This document shows positions 62,600-64,000 of a stretch of 64,000 nt of DNA, piece after piece. The position numbers were made by a program, and so were the translations under genes. The DNA is taken from the NCBI GenBank assembly GCA_036417435.1, contig CM070899.1, forward strand, positions 149,682,237 through 149,746,236, in the 5' to 3' direction. The notes under the pieces were generated by a model. It was not told the DNA's origin. It saw nothing but the letters and a program-made list of their open reading frames with translations, and ran no database searches. The stretch is from Inia geoffrensis (Eukaryota; Chordata; Mammalia; Artiodactyla; Iniidae). Each line of letters starts with the position of its first letter. The stretch's first letter is position 1.

Positions 62600-62835
62600 T
62601 GAAGCAGGGATTTTTAACTGGGTTTTCTATTTGAGGAAACAGGCTTCAGGAAGCTAGGCTTGTGGTACAGCTGGGATTCTAGTGCATGTCTGTGTGACTA
62701 GGACCCATGCCCTTCTTGCTGTACCAGGCTGTACACCCGCATTCTGAGAGTTTGCATCTCTGGGCCAGGACCCAGCCCTGGCCGTTGGGCTCCCACCAGG
62801 ACTGCGGGCAGTGATGTGTGGGCTCTCGTCCACAG

Positions 62836-63072
62836 GTGGGCCAGCACGGGCACTCGTCGGTGGAAGACGCTGTGACAGCCATGGAGCTCTACCGGCTGGT
62901 GGAGGTGCAGTGGGAACAGCAGGAGGCCAGCAGCCTCCAACCCCACCCTGAGGACAGAGAGCCCGACAGCAGCACAGACATGGAGCAGTATATGGAGGAC
63001 CAGTACTGGCCGGAGGACCTGGCCCAGGGCACCAGCAGAGGAACAGGAGAGGCACCGGGCAGAACGGAGTGA
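62836..63072 (+). CDS. AEN: AEN coding exon 4 with stop codon (residues 239-316)
   Basis: The exon starts after CTCGTCCACAG with [22 protein letters not shown]244 and D249 complete the DEDDh catalytic set. An acidic C-terminal tail follows ([18 protein letters not shown]) and ends at TGA (63070-63072). The three coding exons sum to 951 nt, or 316 residues plus stop, against 325 in human. All four acidic positions and the histidine are present, so the enzyme should be active. Confidence 0.97.
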   Translation: MGQHGHSSVEDAVTAMELYRLVEVQWEQQEASSLQPHPEDREPDSSTDMEQYMEDQYWPEDLAQGTSRGTGEAPGRTE

Positions 63073-64000
63073 GGGAGGAGAAGCTCCACTGGAGAGCGGG
63101 GACCAGGAGAGTGGCTGGGGCCGGATGCCACCAGTGTCCCCCAGGGCCTAAAGTGTTGGGACCATCTGCCCACAGCACAGTCCCCGATTCTGTGGTTTTG
63201 CTGATGGCACTTTATAGGCACCATGAAAATGGCAGGTGGGCTAGCTGCTTGAGCCTAGCAGGAGTAGGGGATGCGCCGGCAGACTTCCCACCCCCGGGCT
63301 GTGCTCTCTAAAGGGATGATCTCTCCCTCCTTGGGGGTGGGTGGGGTGGGTGTCCCTATTCAAGAATTCCCTTGTCTCACCCCAGTGACCTGGGGTAAAG
63401 CTCTCTTCCTGTTGTCACCATCTACCTCTTCCTCCACAGTCATTTTCAGGAGCTTAACTATGCCCTGAAACTACAGAGTTAAGGCCACTCAAGGGTCATT
63501 TTGTCCCTTTCTCTCAGAACTGGAACCCTGGCTGTAGCCATCATAGGAGCTGCCAGGCTACAATGGAATAGCAGAGACCTCAGCTCGTGGGGAGCTGGGT
63601 CTTCACTTGCTCTCCACCAGAAGTCACCAGGCACTATTCTGGGAGGAGGGAAGGCAGATAAGCCTTGGGTGGAGACTCGCATATGTATTTTGACCCAAGT
63701 CAGGCATTCCTCCTGCCCACCCAGCGCTAGGCTCTCTTAAGCAAAAGTCTGAGAAACAAGACAGCGGTTTGAATTCTGGGACCCCTGTGCAGAATTGCCC
63801 ATAGGGACCTATTTATTGAGAGCAAGGCCACGGGTCTGTAGGGGAGCAGAGGGCGGGTCCACTGGGGCCGGGCCGGGCATTGACAGCTGTGCAGCTGTTG
63901 CACTCGGGTGGGTGCCCCCAATCACTATGGTGGTTGGGTTTCCTCCAGACTTCTAAAAATGTTCTGTGTCGGGATTCATCCCCTACCCCTCTTTCCTTGT
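63073..64000 (+). other. AEN: AEN 3' untranslated region
   Basis: No AATAAA or ATTAAA signal was found before the window ends, so the 3' UTR probably runs on. The open frames here have no protein features. Confidence 0.65.

Overview
This is a nuclear window from a cetacean, most likely a toothed whale. The main evidence is about twenty copies of the tRNA-Glu-derived CHR SINE family, including several of the shorter cetacean-type (deleted) form. These carry nearly pure poly-A tails and perfect target-site duplications. Cetartiodactyl L1 3' ends and old mammalian repeats (MIR, L2, MER5, MER20, Tigger) support the assignment. The species cannot be named from sequence alone.

The layout matches the mammalian DET1 - MIR1179 - MIR7-2 - AEN interval (human 15q26.1). 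DET1 runs leftward from a CpG-island promoter near 10.5-10.95 kb. Its first coding exon is at 3462-4544 and the next at 504-691; the C-terminal exon or exons lie beyond the left edge. AEN runs rightward from a CpG-island promoter near 53.4-53.95 kb, with coding exons at 58789-59301, 61678-61878 and 62836-63072. Together these give an intact 316-residue DEDDh exonuclease. No other protein-coding gene could be supported.

The ~43 kb between the two divergent promoters is non-coding but not empty. It holds the mir-1179 hairpin (42482-42572) and the mir-7-2 hairpin (46162-46271), both on the + strand. A second, unassigned CpG-rich island (38.3-40.8 kb) lies just upstream of them. It contains a full CRE palindrome, RFX X-box-like sites nearby, strong splice donors, and two perfect REST/NRSF half-sites in the known expanded 16-bp arrangement. 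Between the hairpins, directly downstream of a young SINE, is a short block with an 18-bp palindrome, four homeodomain-type AT cores and an E-box. My inference is that 38-46 kb is a neural/endocrine-type regulatory and promoter domain for a miR-1179/miR-7-2 primary transcript. A CTCF-like site (48551-48567) separates it from AEN.

The rest is repeats: CHR SINEs (several nested or in tandem), fragmented antisense L1/HAL1 at 13.8-15.0 and 31-34.3 kb, a complete insertion of an internally deleted L1 at 34874-36395 with 16-bp duplications, two solitary LTR-like segments near 50 and 51.5 kb, and microsatellites. Comparisons with human or consensus sequences are from memory, not from a search.
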